Assembly: GCF_000317695.1 (NCBI RefSeq) | Contig: NC_019771.1 | Span: 62,001 to 126,000 of the forward strand | Direction: 5' to 3' | Length of the DNA: 64,000 nt | DNA from: Anabaena cylindrica PCC 7122 | GTDB taxonomy: Bacteria; Cyanobacteriota; Cyanobacteriia; Cyanobacteriales; Nostocaceae | Part shown: piece after piece, positions 34,769-42,543 of the stretch | Layout of the letters: every line of letters starts with the position of its first letter | How positions within the stretch are numbered: the stretch's first letter is position 1 | Notes under the pieces: generated by a model | The model's database searches: none | What the model saw: only the letters and a program-made list of their open reading frames with translations | Told to the model about the DNA's origin: nothing | Program-made: the position numbers and the translations under genes

Positions 34769-35260
34769 ATGGCCAGAGTAATTTTCTATGAAAAACCAGG
34801 CTGTAAAGGTGGTACAAAGCAAAAAGTTTTGCTGACAGCCGCAGGTCATGAAGTAGTGACATACAGTTTATTAACGGAACCTTGGACAGCAGAGAGGTTG
34901 CGGTCATTTTTTGGCGATCGCACTGTAAGCGAATGGTTTAACAAGTCCGCACCTAAAGTAAAATCAGGAGAGGTGATTCCTGAAAGCATTGACGCTGATA
35001 CTGCTTTGGTGATGATGCTCAGAGATCCTTTATTAATTCGTCGTCCTTTAATTGAAGTAGGAAATAGACGTGAAGTAGGTTTTGATGTCGAGAAAATTGA
35101 CGCATGGATAGGTTTAAAACCTGTCGATGACTCTTTGAAGGAAATGAGCGAAAAACTGATGCAGCAAAACCTCCAAGGCTGTTCTCACGGTCATGACCAC
35201 GAACACCATCACGGTAAGGGTGGTTGTAAAAATCACGGTCAAGAACAACACCAGCATTAG
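34769..35260 (+). CDS. ArsC/Spx-fold nitrogenase-associated protein with His-rich tail
   Basis: A 163-residue protein. Residues 1-120 have the thioredoxin-like ArsC/Spx fold: VIFYEKPGCKGGTKQKVLLT, with one Cys in the position of CxxC, WFNKSAPKVKSGEV, and LIRRPLIEVGNRREVGFD. This matches the nitrogenase-associated subgroup (TIGR01616 type) known from nif regions. The tail, after CSHGHDHEHHHGKGG, is packed with His and Cys and should bind metal ions. The second redox Cys of arsenate reductases is not at the usual site, so arsenate reduction is doubtful. AGGAGATATATCC ahead of the ATG is a good ribosome binding site. Confidence 0.85.
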   Translation: MARVIFYEKPGCKGGTKQKVLLTAAGHEVVTYSLLTEPWTAERLRSFFGDRTVSEWFNKSAPKVKSGEVIPESIDADTALVMMLRDPLLIRRPLIEVGNRREVGFDVEKIDAWIGLKPVDDSLKEMSEKLMQQNLQGCSHGHDHEHHHGKGGCKNHGQEQHQH

Positions 35261-35440
35261 ATATTAAAAAGCCTCTCTCCGTTGTGGGGAGAGGTATAGA
35301 GAAGGTCAAATAGATCAAATCAATTCTGTCGAAGTCGCATTTACTTATTTCCATAAATATAGAGAAATTTACCTAAACCTGGAAAAATACTCAGTTTAAA
35401 TGTATATACTCGTAATTAAACACAAATAGATACGAGTATT

Positions 35441-38400
35441 ATGTTGGACTGGTTGCTGATTTGGGGAGTTACTCAAGGTGTTGGGGTGTTGGTTACTCCG
35501 ATTTTGCAAGATTTAGCAAAGGAAGGAGCAAAAGACTTTGCTAAAGACTTTTTCAAAGACTCCCTCAAACACGTTCTGCTACGAGAAAAAGATCCTCGTC
35601 AGGTAGCAGCAGGTAAAGCGATTAAAGAATTTTTACAACTGGTACAGCAGCAGTTAAAAATCCGTTGTAAACTTCCTGAAAATGAAATTAAACCATATAT
35701 CCAAGAAGTCAAGAGATTTATCAGCGATAAATCGGTTAAATCAATTTTAGGAAAAGCTTTTGAAATTGATTGTGATTCCCTTGACGCAACAACTCTTAAA
35801 AATACTTGGAATAGTCTACAATTAAAACCTCTACCAAATAATTTTAACTGGGATGCTATCATAAACCAGTATTTAATGAATGTTCAAGAAATTCTTTTTG
35901 ATTCAAAAGATTTAAGAGATCTACTTGACTCACAGAATATTGAAAAAATCGAAAAAAGTACCCAAGAAATTGCAGGTATTATACCAGATTTTGATTTATT
36001 GGGATATCAGGAAGCAATTAAAGAAACTTATGGCAACCTGAAATTAGAGAGTTTAGATACAACAGGTTATGCCTATAACGAACTGAAATTATGGCGAATG
36101 TTTATCGCTCAAAATGTGCGGGAAGTTCACCAAGTTTTACCACAAATTTACGAACTGCCTAAAGAACACCTGAATCGACTCCGCGAAAGTAATCAGCTAG
36201 AAGCAGAAGTTGCCATACAGGAGTTAGAACGCTACAAACAAAGTTATTTTGAACAAGCAACTCGACCAGTTTTAGATATTATTAACGACAAGCAAAATTA
36301 TAAATATGTAGTAATTTTAGGTGATCCAGGTTCTGGTAAATCTACATTACTGCAATTTTTAGCATTAAATTGGGCAGAATCACCAATTGATAATGTAATT
36401 TCTCAACCGATTCCTTTGTTGATTGAATTACGTACTTATATGCGGCGACGGGAAGATAATGAATGCCACGATTTTATCGAATTTTTTCATAAATGTAGTG
36501 GTTCAATTTATCATCTCAATCAACATAAATTGCATGAACAACTTTTAGCTGGTAATGCTTTAGTAATGTTTGATGGTTTAGATGAAGTCTTTGATCCTGG
36601 AAAGCGAGAAGATGTAATTACAGATATTCATCGCTTTACAAATAAATATCCTCAAGTGCGGGTGATTGTGACTTCTCGCGTGATTGGCTACAAAACTCAA
36701 CGGTTAAGGGATACTGAGTTTCATCACTTCATGCTACAAGATTTAGACGCAGAACAAATTCAAGATTTTATCAATCGTTGGCATGAATTAAATTTTAATA
36801 ATGAAGCTGACAAGCTGAGAAAAAAAGAACGTCTCCAAGGAGCAGTTGCAAACTCAAAATCCATTAAAGAGTTAGCGGGAAATCCTCTACTGTTAACAAT
36901 GATGGCGATTTTAAATCGTAACCAAGAATTACCTAAAGATAGACCAGAACTTTATCATCAAGCATCACGGTTATTGCTGCATCAATGGGATGTAGAACGC
37001 GCATTAATTGAAGATATTCGCCTAGATCCAAAAACCATTGATTATAAAGATAAACAGGCGATGTTGCGTCAAGTCGCCTACAGTATGCAAGCAAATCAAA
37101 AGGGTTTAACTGGTAATTTGATAACTGCATCTGATTTAGAAACAATTCTGACTGATTATCTCAAAACCATAGTTGATAAACCCAGAGAAGCAGCGCGAGT
37201 GATGATTAATCAATTACGAACTCGTAACTTTATTCTGTGTTTTGTCGGTGCAGATTATTATGCTTTTGTACATCGGACGTTTTTAGAATACTTCTGTGCT
37301 TGGGAGTTTGTTTGGCAGTTTGAAAAAGAACGCAGTATTTCTATTGAACAATTAAAAACTGATGTTTTTGCTAAACATTGGCAAGATGAATCTTGGAATG
37401 AGGTATTGCGCTTGATAGCAGGAATGCTTGAACCTAAGTTTACTGGAGAAATTATTGATTATATAATGACTACGAATATCCTTCATTATGTAGAAGAGGA
37501 ACAGGGTATAAATTTCTTTTTAGAAGCTGGTGTGGATAGAAGAATTATTAATTATTTAATTAATAAAAATGAAAAAGAAGAACAATTTATTAACATATTC
37601 TTAGCTGCTGAATTGCTAGGAGAAGTTAGAAATTATCACATAATAAAGTCAACGGCTCATAAATTATTAGAAATGCTAAAATATTTAACTCAATATGACA
37701 TCAGTTACTATTATGAAACCTATGACAAAGAAGCTAAGTTTGTTGATAGAGTTCGTAGTAACGCAGTGACACAAATCGCGACTCTTTGGCAAGATGATCC
37801 CAATACTCTATCCTGGCTTAAACAATCTGCCACTGTTGGGAATAATAGCGATATGCGAATTGCGGCAGTACAAGAATTAATACAGAAATTTAAAGATGAC
37901 CTGGATACTGTAAGCATTCTCAAACAACTCGCTACCTCTGATGATGATGGGAATGTGCGACGTGCCGCAATGCGAAAGTTAGCACAGGATTTCCAAGAAG
38001 ACCCTGACACATTACCCATCCTCAAAAAACTTGCTATCTCTGATGTTAATTTGAATGTGCGACGTGCCGCAATGCGAGAATTAGCACGGAATTTCAAAGA
38101 TAATCCCGAAACCTTACTATTCCTCAAACAACTTATTACCTCTGATAAGTCTTTTTTAACAAGACGTACAGCAGTAGAAGAATTAGCACGAAATTTTAAA
38201 GATGATCCTGAAACTTTACTATTCCTCAAACAACTTATTACCTCTGATAATGGAAATGTGCGATGTACAGTAGTACAAGCATTAGCAAAACATTTTAAAG
38301 ATGATACCAGTACATTACCAATTCTCAAAAAACTTGCTAACTGTGATGATGATGCGAACGTACAAGGTGAAGTAGTAGACGCATTGGCATGGAATTTTAA

Positions 38401-39031
38401 AGATGATCCTGATACATTACAAATTATTAAACAACTCGCTACTTCTGAAGATAGGAATGTACGATTTCAAGCAGCACAAACATTAGCAAATTATTTCCAA
38501 GATGACCCGAATACATTACCATTTCTTAAAGAAATGGCTACCCTTGATGATGATGCAAATGTGCGAAGTGTAGTATTAGCAAGATTAGTAGATAACTTCA
38601 AAGATGATCCAGACATTTTGCCCATATTCAAGCAACTAGCTACCTCTGATGATCATTGGAATGTGCGATGTGCAGCAGCACAAGGATTAGCAGATAATTT
38701 CAAAGAAGACCCAGATACATTAACCATTCTCAAACAATTTGCTACCTCTGATGATGATGAAACTGTCCGATATACAGCAATACGAGGATTAGCTAAATAC
38801 TTTAAAACTAACCCCGATTTGTTTGAGTTGTTCTACAAATGTGCTATGAATGATACCTTTGAACGTAAAGAAGAATGGGGAAAAAATCCTCGACTACTTG
38901 CATTGAAGATAATCATTAAGCCATATCCCAACCATCCCCAAACCTTACGATTGTTGCACGACAGAGCAGAAAATGATCCAGATGAGCAAGTGCGGGAATT
39001 TGCAAAGCAAGAATTAGCAAAATTAAACTGA
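35441..39031 (+). CDS. NACHT NTPase with N-terminal helical domain and C-terminal HEAT repeats (bNACHT-like)
   Basis: A 1,196-residue STAND protein. Residues 1-190 are helical with a hydrophobic start (LLIWGVTQGVGVLVTPILQD), like the helical domains found in front of many NACHT modules. The NACHT core has Walker A VVILGDPGSGKSTLLQF (about 290-306), Walker B ALVMFDGLDEVFDPG (about 371-385), and VTSRVIGYKTQ. The winged-helix end carries FVHRTFLEYFCAWEF. From about residue 760 roughly ten HEAT-like repeats of 33-35 residues follow, with consensus FKDDPDTLxILKQLATSDD then xNVRxAA. Bacterial NACHT proteins of this plan defend against phages. A small gene and an HNH nuclease follow at 26 and 1 bases. 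Confidence 0.85.
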   Translation: MLDWLLIWGVTQGVGVLVTPILQDLAKEGAKDFAKDFFKDSLKHVLLREKDPRQVAAGKAIKEFLQLVQQQLKIRCKLPENEIKPYIQEVKRFISDKSVKSILGKAFEIDCDSLDATTLKNTWNSLQLKPLPNNFNWDAIINQYLMNVQEILFDSKDLRDLLDSQNIEKIEKSTQEIAGIIPDFDLLGYQEAIKETYGNLKLESLDTTGYAYNELKLWRMFIAQNVREVHQVLPQIYELPKEHLNRLRESNQLEAEVAIQELERYKQSYFEQATRPVLDIINDKQNYKYVVILGDPGSGKSTLLQFLALNWAESPIDNVISQPIPLLIELRTYMRRREDNECHDFIEFFHKCSGSIYHLNQHKLHEQLLAGNALVMFDGLDEVFDPGKREDVITDIHRFTNKYPQVRVIVTSRVIGYKTQRLRDTEFHHFMLQDLDAEQIQDFINRWHELNFNNEADKLRKKERLQGAVANSKSIKELAGNPLLLTMMAILNRNQELPKDRPELYHQASRLLLHQWDVERALIEDIRLDPKTIDYKDKQAMLRQVAYSMQANQKGLTGNLITASDLETILTDYLKTIVDKPREAARVMINQLRTRNFILCFVGADYYAFVHRTFLEYFCAWEFVWQFEKERSISIEQLKTDVFAKHWQDESWNEVLRLIAGMLEPKFTGEIIDYIMTTNILHYVEEEQGINFFLEAGVDRRIINYLINKNEKEEQFINIFLAAELLGEVRNYHIIKSTAHKLLEMLKYLTQYDISYYYETYDKEAKFVDRVRSNAVTQIATLWQDDPNTLSWLKQSATVGNNSDMRIAAVQELIQKFKDDLDTVSILKQLATSDDDGNVRRAAMRKLAQDFQEDPDTLPILKKLAISDVNLNVRRAAMRELARNFKDNPETLLFLKQLITSDKSFLTRRTAVEELARNFKDDPETLLFLKQLITSDNGNVRCTVVQALAKHFKDDTSTLPILKKLANCDDDANVQGEVVDALAWNFKDDPDTLQIIKQLATSEDRNVRFQAAQTLANYFQDDPNTLPFLKEMATLDDDANVRSVVLARLVDNFKDDPDILPIFKQLATSDDHWNVRCAAAQGLADNFKEDPDTLTILKQFATSDDDETVRYTAIRGLAKYFKTNPDLFELFYKCAMNDTFERKEEWGKNPRLLALKIIIKPYPNHPQTLRLLHDRAENDPDEQVREFAKQELAKLN
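37830..38830 (+). repeat. Tandem in-frame repeats encoding HEAT units of the NACHT protein
   Basis: About ten units of roughly 99-105 bases, in frame. Neighbouring units are alike at the DNA level: around 38095-38130 and 38200-38250 the same run encodes DDPETLLFLKQLITSD or near variants. This suggests recent unit duplication or conversion within the sensor part of the gene. Confidence 0.75.
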
Positions 39032-39056
39032 TAAAATAATAAAAAAGGATACCACT

Positions 39057-39317
39057 ATGAATACATCTGTCAAAACTATCAAAGTCTACGACGAAATTGT
39101 AGATTTCATTGCTGCTGGTACTACCCCCCAAAGTGTGATTAACTTCCACCTTTCTGAAACAGCACAAAACCGTTTAGAGGATTTAATTGACGGTGCTAAA
39201 AATAATCAACTAACCAAAGAAGAAAAACGGGAGTTAGACCATTTTCTGACTCTAGAACACATTATGACTTTAGCTAAAGCCAAAGCGTATAAATATATGA
39301 ACACCGAGGATAAATAA
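39057..39317 (+). CDS. Small conserved protein between NACHT and HNH genes
   Basis: An 86-residue soluble protein, TIKVYDEIVDFIAAGTTPQS then VINFHLSETAQNRLEDLIDG. The C-terminal half is helical and charged (KNNQLTKEEKRELDHFLTLE). I do not recognise a named family, but the shape (a short strand-helix head, a helical tail, and a position directly before a nuclease gene) recalls small partners of HNH or toxin genes in cyanobacteria. It starts 26 bases after the NACHT stop and ends one base before the HNH start, so it is surely co-translated with it. Confidence 0.75.
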   Translation: MNTSVKTIKVYDEIVDFIAAGTTPQSVINFHLSETAQNRLEDLIDGAKNNQLTKEEKRELDHFLTLEHIMTLAKAKAYKYMNTEDK

Positions 39318-39318
39318 G

Positions 39319-39762
39319 ATGTCTCGTACTTACATTAATGTAGATTTGCGGCGTTTAGTTGTTGAACGCGCTGGGAATATTTGTGAATATTGTCTTATTT
39401 CAGCAGTAGATAGATCATCCGGTTGTCAAGTTGACCATATAATTAGCGTTAAACATGGTGGTGCAAGCACAGATGATAATCTTTGTTATGCTTGTGTTTT
39501 CTGTAATTTGCAAAAAGGTACAGATTTAGGTTCAATTAATTGGCGTAATGGTGAATTAGTGAGATTTTTTAACCCCCGTAGAGACTTATGGGGTGATCAC
39601 TTTCGACTTGATGAAGCTGTGATTCAACCATTAACAGATATTGGTGAAGTAACAACGCGTATTCTCGATTTTAATAACGATGAACGGATCATAGAAAGAC
39701 TATTATTAATAGAAGTTGGTAAGTATCCACCAACATCAGCAAAAGGAAGAATTAGCAAGTAG
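39319..39762 (+). CDS. HNH endonuclease
   Basis: A 147-residue nuclease. The HNH/zinc finger core is complete: RAGNICEYCLI (first Cys pair), CQVDHIISVKHGGAS (the DHI pair with catalytic His), TDDNLCYACVFCNLQKG (Asn and second Cys pair). The C-terminal half is a helical extension seen in stand-alone cyanobacterial HNH proteins. It should cut DNA using a divalent metal. It starts one base after the small gene, in the operon NACHT-small-HNH. Its stop codon touches the left end of a miniature inverted-repeat element. Confidence 0.9.
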   Translation: MSRTYINVDLRRLVVERAGNICEYCLISAVDRSSGCQVDHIISVKHGGASTDDNLCYACVFCNLQKGTDLGSINWRNGELVRFFNPRRDLWGDHFRLDEAVIQPLTDIGEVTTRILDFNNDERIIERLLLIEVGKYPPTSAKGRISK

Positions 39763-39897
39763 ATATACTGAAAACGGGTGAAATCTGAACTTATGTCATA
39801 CTGTGGCGTTAGCCATACGTAACGTAGTGCAGGGAAGTATCTCAGAGATTCTTCACTTCGTTCAGAATGACATTTTAAACCGTTTTGAGTATATATC
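39762..39897. repeat. Miniature inverted-repeat element with GATATACTGAAAACGG ends
   Basis: The left end GATATACTGAAAACGG and the right end CCGTTTTGAGTATATATC are near-perfect inverted repeats. The inside has GAGATTCTTCACTTCGTTCA, a string common in cyanobacterial repeats. The first base is the last base of the HNH stop codon, so insertion happened exactly at the gene end. Confidence 0.8.
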
Positions 39898-40073
39898 AAA
39901 AAAAGCATGGTGCTGTATTTGCCTTCATTGTGGCAGGACTACCAGGAAACCCCTGTTTGAGAATTTCAATGTCAAAATACCAGCCTAGTAATACCAAGCT
40001 ACCAATAAAATAGCCTCAGATAAAATAGCAAGATATAGCAGACACTAAAGAGGCATAATCAGGAGGAATTTTT

Positions 40074-40429
40074 ATGTCTGTATATCAGGATGTTACTCAG
40101 GAACATGAGATTTTAGACGTACGTACAAACTACAGATTGTTGCATTGTCGGTGGTGGCCCTGCGGGGGCTGTATTGTCTTTGTTACTAGCACGTCAGGGT
40201 ATTTCGGTGATGCTGCTAGAAGCACATAAAGATTTTGACCGGGATTTTCGTGGTGATACTATTCACCCATCGGTAATGCAGATTATAGAGGAGTTGGGTT
40301 TGAGCGATACCTTCGGTCAGCGCTGCGATCGCATTTTGCAATTACCTCACACGAAGTTTACCTATCTTACGTGATCTCCCAACCCGATTAATTGCTTTGG
40401 GTATTTTTCCTGTTCATGTACAAATTTAA
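40074..40429 (+). pseudogene. FAD-dependent monooxygenase, decayed (N- and C-terminal scraps)
   Basis: A good ribosome binding site (AGGAGGAATTTTT) precedes ATG at 40074, but the frame shifts near 40130. In the shifted frame it reads CCIVGGGPAGAVLSLLLARQ, GISVMLLEAHKDFDRDFRGD and TIHPSVMQIIEELGLSD, the Rossmann N-terminus of a PHBH-type flavin monooxygenase. It stops at 40374. From 40370 another frame reads RDLPTRLIALGIFPVHVQI and stop, which looks like the C-terminus of such a protein. About 250-300 middle residues are deleted. The gene is dead. Confidence 0.75.
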
Positions 40430-40682
40430 TGTTTTTAATGGTATAGTTGTACTACTCAATGCAGAATTAAATGCTCGTTCTAGTCAGGCGTTGTTCGTGA
40501 ACATCTATAGTCATAGTTGTTTCACCTTCTCCGCTTGACTTTCTATATCTTAATGTTCGCTAGAATACTTATGATATTTGTTTGGGCTGGTAATGGGTAT
40601 TGGGAAGAGGAATTATGAAATAGATCGCGGCACTCAGGCGTTATCCTAAATATTGTAAAGATTGACTTATAAGGAGCAATAT

Positions 40683-41207
40683 ATGAACAGTTGTATTTTA
40701 ATGGCAGAAATTTATGACACTCCCCAACTGCGGCACACACCAGACGGGTTGGAAGTGACAGAAATGATCGTTCATGTGCCTGGAGTGCGGCCTGATGATC
40801 CTTCACATCCTTTGAAAGTAGTTGGGTGGGGTAATTTGGCAAAAGAAATCCATCAAACATACAAAGAAGGCGATCGCGTTATTATTGAAGGACGCTTAGG
40901 AATGAATACCTTTGATCGTCCCGAAGGATTCAAAGAAAAACGTGCTGAGTTGACAGTCCAAAAAATTCATGGCATTGGCAAAGAGATGAATTCGAGTCCA
41001 CCAGCAACCACAATGGCGCAACCAGCACAGCGTCCTCCAGAGTCTTATGAATCAACCCGTCCAGCACCAACCCCAGTTACAACTAATGTCGCTGTCACTC
41101 CCCAGGTGACAACCCCCGAACCCACCTATCAACCAGCGAATTTTCAGCCTCCATCCTATCAACCTGTATCAGCACCAGAACCTGATCCAGACGACATCCC
41201 ATTTTAA
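40683..41207 (+). CDS. ssb: Single-stranded DNA-binding protein
   Basis: A 174-residue SSB-type protein. The OB-fold domain covers residues 1-105 (MNSCILMAEIYDTPQLRHTP, VVGWGNLAKEIHQTYKEGDR then VIIEGRLGMNTF). A long Pro/Thr/Gln-rich linker follows, and the acidic tip PDPDDIPF closes the protein. The tip is the docking site for repair and replication partners. It binds single-stranded DNA in replication and repair. AAGGAGCAATAT sets the start at 40683 rather than the in-frame TTG at 40662. It stands alone in front of a convergent gene. Confidence 0.92.
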   Translation: MNSCILMAEIYDTPQLRHTPDGLEVTEMIVHVPGVRPDDPSHPLKVVGWGNLAKEIHQTYKEGDRVIIEGRLGMNTFDRPEGFKEKRAELTVQKIHGIGKEMNSSPPATTMAQPAQRPPESYESTRPAPTPVTTNVAVTPQVTTPEPTYQPANFQPPSYQPVSAPEPDPDDIPF

Positions 41208-41289
41208 GACACTAGGGATTAGGGATTGCGGACTGGGAACTGGGGATTGGGAAATTGATATTTCTCCCCTGCCCCTGCTCCCCTTGCCT

Positions 41290-42168
41290 CTACTCCCCGC
41301 TGGCTTCACCCCATTCACGAATAGCAGGGAAAACTGATGAGTAATCATCTTCTGGATAGGACATACTCATTGCTGATTGCAGAATTTGTCTTACACCCTC
41401 AATACTGCTGAGATTCAAACCAAGGGATTTAGCTTCAGTGATAAATAAATCTATTTCTTTGATCAATTGTTTGGTGGGTAAGTTGGCTTTTGTGTAATTA
41501 CCATCCAACATCCGTTTCAAGTTTTGATCAAAGGTAGGCGCATAAAGTTTACTATCGCGCAGGATTCGCATAAATAAGTCTACATCAATACCTTGCATCT
41601 GCACAAAAGCTAAACTGAGCGCAAAGCTAGTAGTGAGAGAAGCAATTAATTGATTGAGTGCAAGAGTTAGAGAGGATGCAGAACCTACAGGGCCTATGTA
41701 TACAGGATCTGTGCCAAAAATTTGCAGTAACTTGAGATGGCGTTGATATTGTTCTTGTTCACCACCAACCATGACAATTAATTTGCCAGTTTCTGCTTCT
41801 GGGATGCTACCGAGTACTGGCGCTTCGATATATTCACCACCTGCCGCAACAACTGCATCTCTGATTTCTTGGCTTTCTGGAGGAGTAAGGGTCCCCATTT
41901 GGATGACGCTACGCCCTGATAAAGTATGCCAAGAAGTATCTGTGAGCAAGACATGATAAATAGCTGCGGCATTAGATAGCATGAGAACTATACAATCAGC
42001 AGAGCGAATTGCTTGCCGTGGTTTGGTCGCAATTTCTGCCCCTGCGGCTTGTAATGGTGCTAATTTTTCTGGGGTGCGGTTATAGGCAATTAGCTCTACA
42101 TTTGCTGCTAATAACCGTTGAGCCATCGGTAGTCCCATCAATCCAGTTCCCAGAAATGCCACCTTCAT
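41290..42168 (-). CDS. NAD(P)-binding beta-hydroxyacid dehydrogenase-like protein
   Basis: A 292-residue protein of the 3-hydroxyisobutyrate dehydrogenase/glyoxylate reductase family. The Rossmann start KVAFLGTGLMGLPMAQRLLA and the substrate loop EAPVLGSIPEAETGKLIVMV are present; the loop normally reads DAPVSGG. The position that normally holds the catalytic Lys (GxGxxxKLxxN) reads GSASSLTLALNQL, so the Lys is replaced. Members reduce aldehyde or keto acids with NAD(P)H; without the Lys, a changed reaction is possible. The N-terminal Arg in YNRTPEK (cofactor site) favours NADP. It is convergent with ssb. Confidence 0.8.
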   Translation of the reverse strand: MKVAFLGTGLMGLPMAQRLLAANVELIAYNRTPEKLAPLQAAGAEIATKPRQAIRSADCIVLMLSNAAAIYHVLLTDTSWHTLSGRSVIQMGTLTPPESQEIRDAVVAAGGEYIEAPVLGSIPEAETGKLIVMVGGEQEQYQRHLKLLQIFGTDPVYIGPVGSASSLTLALNQLIASLTTSFALSLAFVQMQGIDVDLFMRILRDSKLYAPTFDQNLKRMLDGNYTKANLPTKQLIKEIDLFITEAKSLGLNLSSIEGVRQILQSAMSMSYPEDDYSSVFPAIREWGEASGE

Positions 42169-42332
42169 GTTTCACTTTCCTTTGGTAAATCGTAGGGTAA
42201 ACAAGGTAATGGGTAATGGGTAATGAGTAATAGTTTTTCTATTCACCAATCACCTTTTCCCCATATGCCTATAGCTTGCGTGAGGACGTAGGAGTCATAC
42301 GGCAGGCTACCGCCAACACCAATCACCAAAAA

Positions 42333-42428
42333 TCAGCCACCTGCGGCAAAAGTAGCCATGATGATAACTGAAAGTAAGATGCCGGGAGTAAGTAGTGTTG
42401 CTAATACAATTAGGTCGTGAGCGGTCAT
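42333..42428 (-). CDS. 31-residue single-helix membrane protein
   Basis: A short frame encodes MTAHDLIVLATLLTPGILLS followed by VIIMATFAAGG. It has one hydrophobic helix with a Pro-Gly kink, and polar ends. The length and design resemble small subunits of photosynthetic or respiratory membrane complexes (Psb, Psa, Pet or Ndh types), but I cannot match it to a named one. Coding is supported by the clean start, single helix and stop, not by context. No strong ribosome binding site is visible. It lies between the dehydrogenase-like gene and the methyltransferase gene, all on the minus strand. Confidence 0.55.
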   Translation of the reverse strand: MTAHDLIVLATLLTPGILLSVIIMATFAAGG

Positions 42429-42543
42429 AATTATTACTTTTCTCAGGTTTTTAACTTTGGAGTAATCACTGTTATGCTAGTCGAAAAAAGACTGATACAG
42501 GATTCTTGAATAGAGTTTTAACCTTTGAGTTTTACCTTTACCT

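Noticed and set aside
34769..35260. Arsenate reductase function for the ArsC-like protein
   Set aside because: The sequence fits the nitrogenase-associated subgroup and lacks the usual second redox Cys; no ars genes are near.
35269..35296. Hairpin CCTCTCTCC-GGGGAGAGG after the ArsC-like gene as its terminator
   Set aside because: No T-tract follows on the plus strand; similar strings near 55400 suggest a dispersed repeat.
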